Part shown: one piece after another, positions 16,762 to 25,628 of the stretch
Layout of the letters: the number at the start of each line of letters is the position of its first letter
Numbering within the stretch: position 1 is the first letter of the stretch
Origin: Betaproteobacteria bacterium
GTDB taxonomy: Bacteria; Pseudomonadota; Gammaproteobacteria; Burkholderiales; Rhodocyclaceae
Reading direction: 5' to 3'
Length of the DNA: 64,000 nucleotides
NCBI GenBank assembly: GCA_020621405.1
Contig: JAHRYN010000002.1
Location: 248,001 to 312,000 of the forward strand
The notes under the pieces: generated by a model
What the model saw: the letters and a program-made list of their open reading frames with translations, nothing else
Databases searched by the model: none
Told to the model about the DNA's origin: nothing
Made by a program: the position numbers and the translations under genes

Positions 16762-18282
16762 ATGTCCGCCCACACAGGTCTGTCGAAGTCGAAACTGCTG
16801 CTCTACCGCCAGTGCCCCAGGCGCCTGTGGCTGCAGATCCACCGGCCGGAGCTGGCCGAGGACAGCGACGCCGTCGAACGCGTGATGGCGGCGGGCACCC
16901 TGGTCGGAGAGGTTGCGCGAGACCTTCACCGGGGCGGCATCCTGATCGAAACCGGCGATCTGGCCGGAAATATCGAGCTCACCCGGCAACTGCTTGCCTC
17001 GCAACCGGACACACCGCTGTTCGAGGCAACCTTCGCCCACGACGGCGTGCTGGTGCGCGCCGACCTGCTGATCCCGGACGGTGCCGGCCATCGCCTCGCG
17101 GAGGTGAAGTCATCGACCTGGGTCAAGCCCTACCATCTGGACGATGCGGCGATACAGACCTGGGTGGCAAGGGGCGCCGGCGTCGCGGTCACGCGCGTGG
17201 AACTGGCGCACATCAACAACCGCTTCGTGTATCCGGGCGGCAGCAACTATCAGGGCTTGTTCACCCATGCCGACGTGACCGCCGAGGTGACCGAGCGCAT
17301 CCCCCGTATCGCAGTCTGGGCCGACGGCGCGAGGCAGATCCTGCGGCACGGAGAACCGGACATCGCGCCCGGCGCGCACTGCAACGATCCCTTTGCCTGT
17401 CCGTTCGCCGGGTACTGCGACCGGCAGGCGAACCCGGCCGGAACCGCCACGGCGGAATTCCCGGTCGACATCCTGCCGCGCCACGGCGGCCTGGCCGACG
17501 CCTTGCGCGAAGAGGGCTTCCATGACCTGCGGCAGGTACCGGAAGAACGCCTGCAGCGGGACGTGCACCGGAAGATCTGGCGCATCACCCGCGCCGGTCG
17601 GGCGGAAATCGCCGACGACGGCAGGCAGTTCGCGCGGGACCTGCCCTGGCCGCGCTTCTATCTGGATTTCGAAACCATCTCTTTCGCCGTACCGCGCTGG
17701 CCGGGCACGCGGCCCTACCAGCAGATCCCTTTCCAGTTCTCGTGCCACGTCGAACCGGCTCCGGGGCAGCTGATGCCTCAGGCCTTTCTGCGCACCGATG
17801 GCAGCGATCCCCGGCGCGACTTCGCCGAAGCGCTGCTCGAAGCCACGAACCCTGCATGGCTGGCCGATCTCGGCATGGCCGACCTGCCGCCCGGCCCGAT
17901 TCTGGTCTATAGCATCGGCTTCGAGCGCGGCCGCGTGCAGGAACTGGCGGCGCAGTTCCCCGATCTGGCGCCGGCACTGAACGCCATCGCCGAGCGCATG
18001 ATCGATCTGCTGCCGATCACCCGCGCGCACTACTACCACCCCGGGATGCGCGGCTCGTGGTCGATCAAGGCGGTGTTGCCAACGCTCGGCGCCGACCTCG
18101 ATTACGAAGGCATGACGGTGGCCGACGGCGGCATGGCGCAGGAGGCGTATCTGGAGATGATCGATGCGGGCACGTCCCCCGAACGGCGTGAAACCCTCCG
18201 TCAGGGCCTGCTGGATTACTGCGCGCTGGACACCTTTGCGCTGGTCAGGCTGGTGGAATTCCTCGCCAGAGGGGAGGTTTGA
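16762..18282 (+). CDS. Cas4-like / DUF2779 putative nuclease
   Basis: A 506-residue two-part protein. The N-terminal half is RecB/Cas4-like: LSKSKLLLYRQCPRRLW with C18, D101, then E114-V-K116 (LAEVKSS) and Q132. Three further cysteines, C207, C213 and C219, could complete a [4Fe-4S] cluster with C18, as in Cas4 and AddB. The C-terminal half is DUF2779, with YLDFETISFAVPRW (D302, E304) and LLDYCALDTFALVRLVEFL (D490), acidic motifs in the pattern of an RNase H-fold/DEDD exonuclease. Both catalytic sets look intact. ATG 16762 sits right before the conserved start. WYL follows at 5 bp, so the two are one transcript. Nuclease activity is inferred from motifs, not shown for this family in detail. 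Confidence 0.83.
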   Translation: MSAHTGLSKSKLLLYRQCPRRLWLQIHRPELAEDSDAVERVMAAGTLVGEVARDLHRGGILIETGDLAGNIELTRQLLASQPDTPLFEATFAHDGVLVRADLLIPDGAGHRLAEVKSSTWVKPYHLDDAAIQTWVARGAGVAVTRVELAHINNRFVYPGGSNYQGLFTHADVTAEVTERIPRIAVWADGARQILRHGEPDIAPGAHCNDPFACPFAGYCDRQANPAGTATAEFPVDILPRHGGLADALREEGFHDLRQVPEERLQRDVHRKIWRITRAGRAEIADDGRQFARDLPWPRFYLDFETISFAVPRWPGTRPYQQIPFQFSCHVEPAPGQLMPQAFLRTDGSDPRRDFAEALLEATNPAWLADLGMADLPPGPILVYSIGFERGRVQELAAQFPDLAPALNAIAERMIDLLPITRAHYYHPGMRGSWSIKAVLPTLGADLDYEGMTVADGGMAQEAYLEMIDAGTSPERRETLRQGLLDYCALDTFALVRLVEFLARGEV

Positions 18283-18287
18283 GCGCG

Positions 18288-19316
18288 ATGCCCAAAGCCG
18301 CCCAGCATCATGCCCTGGCACGCCAGTGGGAAATCCTGCGTCTGCTGCCCGGTCGGGCGCCGGGCATCACCGCCCGCGATCTGGCGCTGAAACTGCACGA
18401 CACCGGTTTTGCCGTCACCAAACGGACGGTGGAGCGCGACCTGGTCGAGCTGTCATCGCTGTTCGGCATCGAGTGCAACGACAAGGGCATGCCCTACGGC
18501 TGGCACTGGATGCGCGGACAGGAAGCGATCTTGCCCGGCCTCAGCGTGGCCGATGCGGTATCCATGCGTCTGGTCGAGGAACTGCTGCGCCCGCTGCTGC
18601 CGCCCGCAATACTTGAGCCGCTGGAAAGCCGGTTCGGACAGGCCCGCCGGAAGATGTCCGAACTGGGCGGCGACAATAAGGCTGTCCGCTGGGCCGACAA
18701 GGTGCGTTACGTGCCGCCGTCGCTGCCCATGCAGACGCCCGCCATCGACCCGGCGGTTCTGGACACCGTGCAGCAGGCGCTGATGGATGGCCGCGCACTG
18801 CGGGTTGCGTACCGCAGGCCGACCGGAGACATCGCCGAAGACCTGCCGCTGCATCCGCAGGCGCTGGTGCAGCGCGGCTCCGTCACCTATCTGGTCGCCA
18901 CCGCCTACGACTACGACGATCTTCGCCTGTATGCAGTGCATCGCATGTTGGCGGCCGAGGCAGCGCTCGACGCATGCCGCGCAGTGCCCGGCTTCACGCT
19001 GGATGCCTACCTCGCCTCCGGCGCGCTGCAGTTCCACGCCGGTGCGGCGATCCGTCTGCAGGCGCACGTATCCGGCGACCTGGGCGTCTTGCTCGCCGAG
19101 ACGCCGCTCGGGCCGGATCAGCAACTGGAGCCGGTGCCGGACGGTTACCGGATGACCGTCACGGTCATCGAATCCCGCCAGCTGCTGTGGTGGATATTGA
19201 GCCAGGGCACGGCCATCAGGGTGCTGGGGCCGGAGGCGCTGGTCGCGCAGATGACGCAGCACGCACGATCCATCGCCGGCCTCTATGGCGGCGTGCCGGA
19301 CACGCGCGACGGCTGA
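18288..19316 (+). CDS. WYL-domain transcriptional regulator
   Basis: A 342-residue regulator. A winged helix-turn-helix N-terminus (about 10-75) includes ITARDLALKLHDTGFAVTKR and TVERDLVELS. The WYL domain lies at about 165-265, with VTYLVA in place of the usual WYLVA and RLYAVHRM supplying ligand-contact arginine. A WCX-like C-terminal extension follows. WYL proteins such as CapW and BrxR sense nucleic-acid-related ligands and repress phage-defence operons. ATG 18288 is chosen because GGGGAGG (18271-18277) is 10 nt upstream, while an in-frame TTG at 18279 is too close to it. It is probably the local repressor that binds the TGCGAC-N7-GTCGC repeats (inference). Confidence 0.88.
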   Translation: MPKAAQHHALARQWEILRLLPGRAPGITARDLALKLHDTGFAVTKRTVERDLVELSSLFGIECNDKGMPYGWHWMRGQEAILPGLSVADAVSMRLVEELLRPLLPPAILEPLESRFGQARRKMSELGGDNKAVRWADKVRYVPPSLPMQTPAIDPAVLDTVQQALMDGRALRVAYRRPTGDIAEDLPLHPQALVQRGSVTYLVATAYDYDDLRLYAVHRMLAAEAALDACRAVPGFTLDAYLASGALQFHAGAAIRLQAHVSGDLGVLLAETPLGPDQQLEPVPDGYRMTVTVIESRQLLWWILSQGTAIRVLGPEALVAQMTQHARSIAGLYGGVPDTRDG

Positions 19317-19389
19317 GCCCGCCCTGCTTGTTCGGCATTGCCGCGGGCACGCCATCGACTTCCGTTCAATCCATCATCAGGCACGATCC

Positions 19390-20418
19390 ATGAAACCGAA
19401 TCTGTTCAGCAACGCCACCAAGGAACTGGCCCAGGACGGTTTTTTCGTCTGGCTGCTGCAATGGGCCGATCCGTCGAACCGTGGCCACGACGAAAACCTT
19501 CACGCACTGGCCCAGGATCTGATCAGGACCCTGATGGACCTGCCCGGCGATTTCGTGATCAGCAAGGTGGAAGCCGGCAGACAGTGGCAGGGCGCCATCG
19601 ACCTGTGGGCGGAAATCAACGACGAATTCTTCCTGCTGATCGAGGACAAGACCGATACGTCCGAACATTCCGACCAGCTGGTGCGCTACCGGAAGATGGC
19701 CGAAGATCATTACCTGCCGAAGCAGTTCAAGCTGCGCTTCATCTACCTCAAGACCGGCAACGAATCGGACACATTGCTCGCCGGGGTTGTGGAAAAAGGC
19801 TACCGGGTATTCGAGCGTCGCGACATCCTCGCGACATTCGACCGGCACCGGGTCGCCAATCACATCTACAGCGACTTCAACGAGCACCTGCGCAACATCG
19901 AGCGCGAGTCATCATCCTATGCCGTTCATGCAAAGCTGGTGTCCAGCTGGTACGCGGCACAGGGCTTCTGCAAGGCACTCCAGAAGATCAAGGGAGGCGA
20001 TGCAGACTGGGGTTACGTCGCCAACCCGACCGGCGGCTTCCTCGGATTCTGGTACTTCTGGAATGGCAACAGCGTGTTCCGGGAGATCTACATACAGATC
20101 GAGAACGCCTTCGACCGCGGCATCCAGGTGGTCATCAAGGTCGCCGACTGGGACGAGAACATCGACCACCTGTACGAGCAACTGGAAATTCTTGCCGAAT
20201 GTGGAAGGCAGGCCGGCGTGGCGCTGGTCAAGCCGCGCCGCTTTCGGGCAGGCGCCACCTCCACGCTGGCCATCGCCGAAGACATCATCCGCGCCGATCC
20301 GGACGGCCTGCTGGACCAGGCTCATCTGCAGGCTTCGCTCGGCTATCTGGAGAGGGCTCTCGATCGGTACTGCGTCATGACGCAGGCCGCGCCGGACGGA
20401 AACGCCGGCGGCAGCTGA
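19390..20418 (+). CDS. PD-(D/E)XK nuclease superfamily protein
   Basis: A 342-residue soluble protein with a visible PD-(D/E)XK core near the N-terminus: D71 (QGAIDLW), then E85-D-K87 (LLIEDKTDTS) and Q96 (SDQLVRYR). This resembles the PDDEXK_4 group. The C-terminal half is rich in aromatic residues (GGFLGFWYFWNGNSVFREIY) and may bind DNA or a partner; I cannot name it. It starts 73 bp after the WYL gene on the same strand and ends before a strong terminator, so it is probably the last gene of the block. Such proteins are common in defence islands and restriction-like systems. Function is inferred from motifs only. Confidence 0.82.
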   Translation: MKPNLFSNATKELAQDGFFVWLLQWADPSNRGHDENLHALAQDLIRTLMDLPGDFVISKVEAGRQWQGAIDLWAEINDEFFLLIEDKTDTSEHSDQLVRYRKMAEDHYLPKQFKLRFIYLKTGNESDTLLAGVVEKGYRVFERRDILATFDRHRVANHIYSDFNEHLRNIERESSSYAVHAKLVSSWYAAQGFCKALQKIKGGDADWGYVANPTGGFLGFWYFWNGNSVFREIYIQIENAFDRGIQVVIKVADWDENIDHLYEQLEILAECGRQAGVALVKPRRFRAGATSTLAIAEDIIRADPDGLLDQAHLQASLGYLERALDRYCVMTQAAPDGNAGGS

Positions 20419-20454
20419 CGCTTCCGCCGAACGCGCGGCCCTCCCGGAAATGAA

Positions 20455-20487
20455 AAGGCCCGGCAAGCGGCAGGCTTGCCGGGCCTT
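20455..20487. terminator. Bidirectional terminator between the nuclease gene and ychF
   Basis: Inverted repeat AAGGCCCGGCAAG / CTTGCCGGGCCTT, 13 bp, with a 7-nt loop. A-rich sequence precedes it. It lies between convergent genes and serves both. Confidence 0.85.
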
Positions 20488-20506
20488 CCGACGGTCAGTT
20501 CAACCG

Positions 20507-21598
20507 TCACACGTTGAACAGGAAGTTCAGCACGTCGCCATCCTTGACCACGTATTCCTTACCTTCGGCGCGCATCTTGCCGGCTTCCTTGGCGCCCTGT
20601 TCGCCCTTGCAGGCGATGAAGTCGTCGAAAGCGATGGTCTGGGCGCGGATGAAGCCGCGCTCGAAGTCGGTGTGGATGACGCCGGCAGCCTGCGGTGCGG
20701 TGTCGCCCTTGTGGATGGTCCAGGCGCGCACTTCCTTGACGCCGGCGGTGAAGTAGGTCTGCAGGCCGAGCAGGTCGTAGCCGGCGCGGATCAGCCGGTT
20801 CAGGCCCGGCTCGTCCAGACCGAGGTCGGACAGGAAGGCCATCTTGTCGGCGTCATCCAGATCGGCCAGTTCGGCTTCGATCTTGGCGCACAGCGCGACG
20901 ACCGGCGCGCCTTCCTTGGCCGCATGCTCGCGCAGGCGGTCAAGGTAGGGATTGTTCTCGAAACCGCCCTCGTCGACGTTGCCGACATACATGGCCGGCT
21001 TGAGCGTCATCAGGCACAGCGGCTTGAGCAGCAGCTTTTCGTCGTCACTCAGCGCCAGCGTACGCGCCGGCTTGCCGTCGTTCAGGTGCGGCAGCAGCTT
21101 TTCCAGCACGGCCACAAGTTTCTGCGCGTCCTTGTCGCCGGCGCGCGCCTTCTTGCTGTCGCGGTTCAGTGTGCGCTCAACCACGGCCAGGTCGGACAGC
21201 CCCAGTTCGGTGACGATGGTTTCGATGTCGGCGATCGGATCGACGCGGCCATTCACATGCACCACGTTCTCGTCGTCGAAGCAGCGCACGACGTTGACGA
21301 TGGCGTCGGTCTCGCGGATGTTGGCCAGAAACTGGTTGCCCAGCCCCTCGCCCTTGCTCGCGCCGGCGACCAGACCGGCGATGTCGACGAATTCGACGAT
21401 GGCCGGCTGGATCTTCTGCGGCTTGACGATTTCCGACAGCGCGGCAAGCCGCGGATCGGGCACTTCGACGATGCCGACGTTCGGTTCGATGGTGCAGAAC
21501 GGATAGTTCTCCGCCGCGATGCCGGCCTTGGTCAGCGCATTGAACAATGTTGATTTACCGACATTCGGCAGACCGACGATGCCGCATTTGAGGCTCAT
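20507..21598 (-). CDS. ychF: Redox-regulated ATPase YchF (Obg family)
   Basis: A 363-residue P-loop protein, the exact usual length. The P-loop is [14 protein letters not shown] near the N-terminus and [10 protein letters not shown] is the G3 region. The NKXD motif is altered to a VGNVDE type, consistent with the ATP rather than GTP preference of YchF. The C-terminal TGS domain ends in DVLNFLFNV. It binds ribosomes and acts in stress response and translation quality. The start overlaps the pth stop in an ATGA, giving a coupled pth-ychF unit as in many bacteria. Confidence 0.96.
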   Translation of the reverse strand: MSLKCGIVGLPNVGKSTLFNALTKAGIAAENYPFCTIEPNVGIVEVPDPRLAALSEIVKPQKIQPAIVEFVDIAGLVAGASKGEGLGNQFLANIRETDAIVNVVRCFDDENVVHVNGRVDPIADIETIVTELGLSDLAVVERTLNRDSKKARAGDKDAQKLVAVLEKLLPHLNDGKPARTLALSDDEKLLLKPLCLMTLKPAMYVGNVDEGGFENNPYLDRLREHAAKEGAPVVALCAKIEAELADLDDADKMAFLSDLGLDEPGLNRLIRAGYDLLGLQTYFTAGVKEVRAWTIHKGDTAPQAAGVIHTDFERGFIRAQTIAFDDFIACKGEQGAKEAGKMRAEGKEYVVKDGDVLNFLFNV

Positions 21599-22230
21599 GA
21601 GGGGTTTCCTTGTTTGGGCGGTTTCCCGGCACCGGGCTTTGCATTGAGCAGGGTGGACACGCGCGTCCAGTCGCCGGCGGCGATCATCGGCCAGGCGTCG
21701 AGCGCACGGTCGATGGCGGCATCGATGTCGCGCTGTTCTTCGGCACGCGGCCGGTGCAGCACATAGTCGGCGACTTCGGCACCCGGCGACAGCTGGCGCG
21801 GATGACCGATGCCGATGCGCAGACGCCAGTAGTCGTTGGTCGCCAGGTGGGCGCTGATGTCCTTGAGGCCGTTGTGTCCGCCCAGGCCGCCGCCGAACTT
21901 CAGCCGCAGTTCTCCCGGCTGTACGTCCAGTTCGTCATGGACCACCAGTATTTCAGCGGGCAGGATGCGGTAGAAACGGGCAAGTGCGCCGACCGACTGG
22001 CCGGAACGGTTCATGAAGGTCTGCGGCAGCAGCACGGTGACGCCATCGGCGCGCGAACTGCCGGCGATGCCGTTGAAGCGCGCTTCGCGGTTCAGCGTGA
22101 TGCCGAGTTTGCGTGCCAGCTGCTCACAAAACCAAAACCCGGCGTTATGCCGGGTTTCGGAATATTCCGGACCGGGGTTCCCCAGCCCGACCACGAGCCG
22201 GGGCACGGCTTTTGAACCGTTCCCGGACAT
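21595..22230 (-). CDS. pth: Peptidyl-tRNA hydrolase
   Basis: A 211-residue hydrolase that frees tRNA from peptidyl-tRNA dropped by ribosomes. Motifs are [20 protein letters not shown] (catalytic His in TRHNAG), [12 protein letters not shown] and [19 protein letters not shown] short basic/Pro tail follows. It follows rplY by 9 bp and overlaps ychF by 4 bp, so rplY-pth-ychF form one translation-related operon. Confidence 0.96.
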   Translation of the reverse strand: MSGNGSKAVPRLVVGLGNPGPEYSETRHNAGFWFCEQLARKLGITLNREARFNGIAGSSRADGVTVLLPQTFMNRSGQSVGALARFYRILPAEILVVHDELDVQPGELRLKFGGGLGGHNGLKDISAHLATNDYWRLRIGIGHPRQLSPGAEVADYVLHRPRAEEQRDIDAAIDRALDAWPMIAAGDWTRVSTLLNAKPGAGKPPKQGNPS

Positions 22231-22239
22231 CGTGTCTGC

Positions 22240-22848
22240 TTACTTCTCTGCGTCGCCGGCGGCGGCCGCTTCGTCGGACTTGGCGCCACGCGGCAGCGAG
22301 AGCGTGGCCACGACCGGATCAGTGCCGTGCGTCTGCGCTTCAACGCCGGCCGGCAGCTTGATCTGCGACACGTGCACCGACTGACCGACCGACAGGCCCG
22401 ACAGATCGACTTCGAGGAATTCCGGCAGCTGGCTCGGCAGGCACTTGATGTCGAGTTCGTTCATCACGTGCGACACGACACCGCCCTGCATCTTCACGCC
22501 CGGCGCCTGTTCGGCGTTGACGAAGTGCAGCGGCACCTTGGTGTGCATCTGATGCGTCAGGTCGACACGCTGGAAATCGACGTGCATGACCTGCAGGCGG
22601 TAGGCATGCATCTGCGTGTCACGCAGCAGCACCGATTCCTTCTTGCCGGCGACGTTGATGGTCAGCACGGATGCGTGGAACGCTTCCTTGCGCAGCGCGT
22701 GGAAGATTTCGTTGTGGTCGAGCGTGATCGCCAGGGCGGGCTGGTTACCGCCGTAGATGATGGCCGGGACCTGCGCTGCGCGACGCAGGCGGCGGCTCGC
22801 TCCGGTGCCCTGCGCTTCACGCGTGTTTGCGTTGAGTTCGATAGACAT
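22240..22848 (-). CDS. rplY: 50S ribosomal protein L25/general stress protein Ctc
   Basis: A 202-residue protein of the long Ctc form. The N-terminal L25 domain (1-95), starting IELNANTREAQGTGASRRLR, binds 5S rRNA. A C-terminal TL5-like domain (about 100-190) precedes an Ala/Glu-rich acidic tail. It lies between prs and pth, the classic betaproteobacterial arrangement. Confidence 0.95.
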   Translation of the reverse strand: MSIELNANTREAQGTGASRRLRRAAQVPAIIYGGNQPALAITLDHNEIFHALRKEAFHASVLTINVAGKKESVLLRDTQMHAYRLQVMHVDFQRVDLTHQMHTKVPLHFVNAEQAPGVKMQGGVVSHVMNELDIKCLPSQLPEFLEVDLSGLSVGQSVHVSQIKLPAGVEAQTHGTDPVVATLSLPRGAKSDEAAAAGDAEK

Positions 22849-22925
22849 GATTACTCCTGGTTGATGAAGCCGCCCGCGACCAGGCGGCTGGGGGTACTCC
22901 CCTCATGGATTGACGTCGACTGACT

Positions 22926-23876
22926 TCAGTCCATGAAGAGGGACGAAACGGATTCCTCGTTGCTGATGCGCAGCAGTGTCTCGGCCAGCAGTTCGGCGAT
23001 CGACACCACGCGGATCTTGCCGCAGGCCTGCGCCGGCGGCGCCAGCGGGATGGTGTCGGTGACGACCAGCTGGTCCAGATCCGACTTCTCGATGCGGCTG
23101 ATCGCCTCGCCGGACAGCACGGCGTGCGTGCAGTAGGCGAAAACGCGCTCGGCGCCGTTTTCCTTCAACGCCTGCGCCGCCTTGCACAGCGTGCCGGCGG
23201 TATCGACCATGTCGTCCATGATGATGCAGGTGCGGCCGGACACGTCGCCGATGATGTTCATCACTTCCGACACGTTCGCCTTCGGGCGGCGCTTGTCGAT
23301 GATCGCGAGGTCGCATTCGAGACGCTTGGCGAAGGCGCGCGCGCGCACCACGCCGCCGACGTCCGGCGACACCGCCATCATGTTCGGATACTCGCACTTC
23401 CAGATGTCGCCCAGCAGGATGGGCGTCGCGTAGATGTTGTCGACCGGAATGTCGAAGAAGCCCTGGATCTGGTCGGCATGCAGGTCGACCGTCAGCAGGC
23501 GCTGCACACCCACGGCCTGCAGCATGTTGGCGACCACCTTGGCGGTGATCGGCACGCGCGCGCTGCGCGGGCGGCGATCCTGCCGGGCGTAGCCGAAATA
23601 CGGGATGGCGGCGGTGATGCGCCCGGCCGACGCGCGCTTGAGCGCATCCACCAGGATCACCAGTTCCATCAGATTGTCGTTGGTCGGCGCGCAGGTCGGC
23701 TGAAGCACGAACACGTCCTTGCCGCGGACGTTTTCGAGCAGTTCAACGTTCACTTCGCCATCGGAGAAACGTGCCACCTGGGCACGCCCGAGCGACATGC
23801 TGAGCCGCTTGGCCACGTCCGCCGCCAACTTGGGGTTGGCGTTTCCGGTAAAGATCATCAGGCTGTCGTAAGCCAT
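22926..23876 (-). CDS. prs: Ribose-phosphate pyrophosphokinase
   Basis: A 316-residue enzyme that makes PRPP from ribose 5-phosphate and ATP for nucleotide, histidine and tryptophan synthesis. Visible sites are [42 protein letters not shown] and the PRPP-binding loop [14 protein letters not shown]. Length and sequence match class I enzymes (315 aa). ATG 23876 gives the standard N-terminus. It lies just downstream of tRNA-Gln. Confidence 0.96.
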   Translation of the reverse strand: MAYDSLMIFTGNANPKLAADVAKRLSMSLGRAQVARFSDGEVNVELLENVRGKDVFVLQPTCAPTNDNLMELVILVDALKRASAGRITAAIPYFGYARQDRRPRSARVPITAKVVANMLQAVGVQRLLTVDLHADQIQGFFDIPVDNIYATPILLGDIWKCEYPNMMAVSPDVGGVVRARAFAKRLECDLAIIDKRRPKANVSEVMNIIGDVSGRTCIIMDDMVDTAGTLCKAAQALKENGAERVFAYCTHAVLSGEAISRIEKSDLDQLVVTDTIPLAPPAQACGKIRVVSIAELLAETLLRISNEESVSSLFMD

Positions 23877-24031
23877 GGTGCCTCGCGAGACTGTGTGAAT
23901 GCTGCGCTTCAAACCGGACGGGCCGGCACTACCGGCAACGGGTGGGACCGATTCGACACCCTCGGCCAGCCCGCTGCCCTGAAAACGATTCGGGCAGACC
24001 CACACTGGCTGCGAGCCTGCCCGATCGGATA

Positions 24032-24108
24032 TGGCTGAGGAGGAAGGATTCGAACCTTCGAATGCCGGAATCAAAATCCGGTGCCTTGACCAACTTGGCG
24101 ACTCCCCA
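24032..24108 (-). tRNA. tRNA-Gln (anticodon TTG)
   Basis: A 77-nt cloverleaf including encoded CCA (24032-24034). The acceptor stem pairs TGGGGAG with CTCCTCA, and the D-arm begins GCCA. The anticodon stem is CCGGA/TCCGG with loop TTTTGAT, giving anticodon TTG (24072-24074 on the complementary strand). The T-arm is GAAGG-TTCGAAT-CCTTC. It sits between ispE and prs on the same strand and is probably processed from a shared transcript. Confidence 0.97.
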
Positions 24109-24156
24109 AAACTGCTGCAATGCCTGCTGCTGCATTGCCCTGTAACCCTGTCACTG

Positions 24157-25050
24157 CTATGCCGGCCGCTCCCGATACAGCGGGTGGACATCGACGCCGT
24201 CGGCGACGAATCCCTGCCAGCTGGCCGGCCACCTTGCCGACCACTCATCGAACTGCCGCTGCGCGCTTGCGCGGTCCGCGCACTGTACGAACACGCAGGC
24301 GCCCGAACCGCTCATCCGCACGACGCCGGGCCCCGCCAGACCGGAAAGAAGCGAAATCGCTTCCGACACTTCCGGGTACAACCGCGAGGCCACGTCCTGC
24401 AAATCGTTGCGTCCGAACAGATGTTTTTGTCCAGCCGCCGCAGCAAAGTCCGCTATTTTGCAAGTTTCGGTATTTCGTGTCAATTCCGGCGCGGCAAAAA
24501 TGCGTTGCGTCGGCACCGACGCGCCCGGCGCCACCACGATGTAGGCGGCCGGCGGCAGCACCAGCGGCTGCAACTGCTCGCCTACACCCTCGGCGAAGGC
24601 CGCGCGGCCGAACACGAATACCGGCACGTCGGCGCCCAGCTTCAGCCCGATCGCCTGCAGACGCTCGCGTGGCAGATCGAGCCGCCACAGGCGGTTCAGC
24701 GCAATCAGCACGGTGGCGGCGTCGGAACTGCCGCCACCCAGGCCGCCACCCATAGGCAGCTGCTTGTCCAGTTCGATGTCCGCGCCCTGCGTGCAACCGG
24801 TTTCGGCCTGCAGCAACCGCGCCGCACGCACGCAAAGATCATCCTCCTCGGCCACGCCGGGCAGCACATTCACGCGACGGACCATGCCATCGGCGCGCGG
24901 CGCGAAGCGCAGCCGGTCGCCGGCACCGAGAAAGCGGAACGCGGTCTGCAGCAGATGGTAGCCATCCGGACGCCGCCCGGTGACATGCAGAAAAAGGTTG
25001 ATCTTGGCCGGCGCCTCGAGCCAGACGCCCCAATCGACAACTGTACTCAT
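24157..25050 (-). CDS. ispE: 4-diphosphocytidyl-2-C-methyl-D-erythritol kinase
   Basis: A 297-residue GHMP kinase of the MEP isoprenoid pathway. Motifs are [20 protein letters not shown], the ATP-binding loop [15 protein letters not shown], and the C-terminal MSGSGACVF. It overlaps lolB by 4 bp (ATGA), so the pair is translationally coupled. A tRNA gene follows. Confidence 0.96.
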   Translation of the reverse strand: MSTVVDWGVWLEAPAKINLFLHVTGRRPDGYHLLQTAFRFLGAGDRLRFAPRADGMVRRVNVLPGVAEEDDLCVRAARLLQAETGCTQGADIELDKQLPMGGGLGGGSSDAATVLIALNRLWRLDLPRERLQAIGLKLGADVPVFVFGRAAFAEGVGEQLQPLVLPPAAYIVVAPGASVPTQRIFAAPELTRNTETCKIADFAAAAGQKHLFGRNDLQDVASRLYPEVSEAISLLSGLAGPGVVRMSGSGACVFVQCADRASAQRQFDEWSARWPASWQGFVADGVDVHPLYRERPA

Positions 25051-25628
25051 GGCACCGGGTACCAGCTATCGACACGCAGGCGGAACGAGTTTTCGCCATC
25101 GGTGGCGTCGATCTGCACCGGCAGCGCGTCCGGGCTGTCGTCTTCGTACTCGATGAATTCGACGCGCCAGCCGCGCTCGGTCAGCACCGACACCCGTCCG
25201 AACGCATCGCGCGAGCGGACGCCGGCCGAACCGGGGCGGCCGGTCACCCAGTGCGCGGCACGGGTCAGCGGCAGATCGGCGCCGAACGCCTGACGGGCCA
25301 GTTCATCCAGCGACGCAGCAGTCGTGACGCGCTGACGCTCGTCGATCAGCTTCACGCCATCCGCGTCGCGGGTGAGCTGTGCCAGCACCTTGCCCAGCGG
25401 CCCGTTGATCTGCAGTTCGTCCTGCGCCGGGGAGTGCTGCCAGTCCAGGCTGGCCGACGCGCTCTGATCCGGCCCCTTGACCACGAAACGCCCACTCAGC
25501 GAGAAGGCCGCGTTGCGTTCGCTGCGCGCGAGCGCACGCACCTGCGAACGCTGGTCGGCGTCGGGTTGCGGCAGGGTCGTACAGGCCGAGAGCACACAGG
25601 CGCCCAGCACCAGCAGCCAGCGACTCAC
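25047..25628 (-). CDS. lolB: Outer-membrane lipoprotein receptor LolB
   Basis: A 193-residue lipoprotein that receives lipoproteins from LolA and inserts them into the outer membrane. A signal peptide with lipobox LSAC ends at Cys about 17. The body shows FSLSGRFVVKGP, SASLDWQHSPAQDELQINGP and a C-terminal [11 protein letters not shown]. The GTG at 25628 is chosen because it opens directly on the signal peptide and overlaps the stop of the preceding gene. It is coupled to the TPR lipoprotein upstream and to ispE downstream. Confidence 0.92.
   Translation of the reverse strand: MSRWLLVLGACVLSACTTLPQPDADQRSQVRALARSERNAAFSLSGRFVVKGPDQSASASLDWQHSPAQDELQINGPLGKVLAQLTRDADGVKLIDERQRVTTAASLDELARQAFGADLPLTRAAHWVTGRPGSAGVRSRDAFGRVSVLTERGWRVEFIEYEDDSPDALPVQIDATDGENSFRLRVDSWYPVP

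Noticed and set aside
14510-20418. Recently acquired genomic island
   Set aside because: Base composition and codon use look like the neighbours; no integrase, insertion sequence or tRNA border is visible. It may be mobile over longer times, but the window does not show it.
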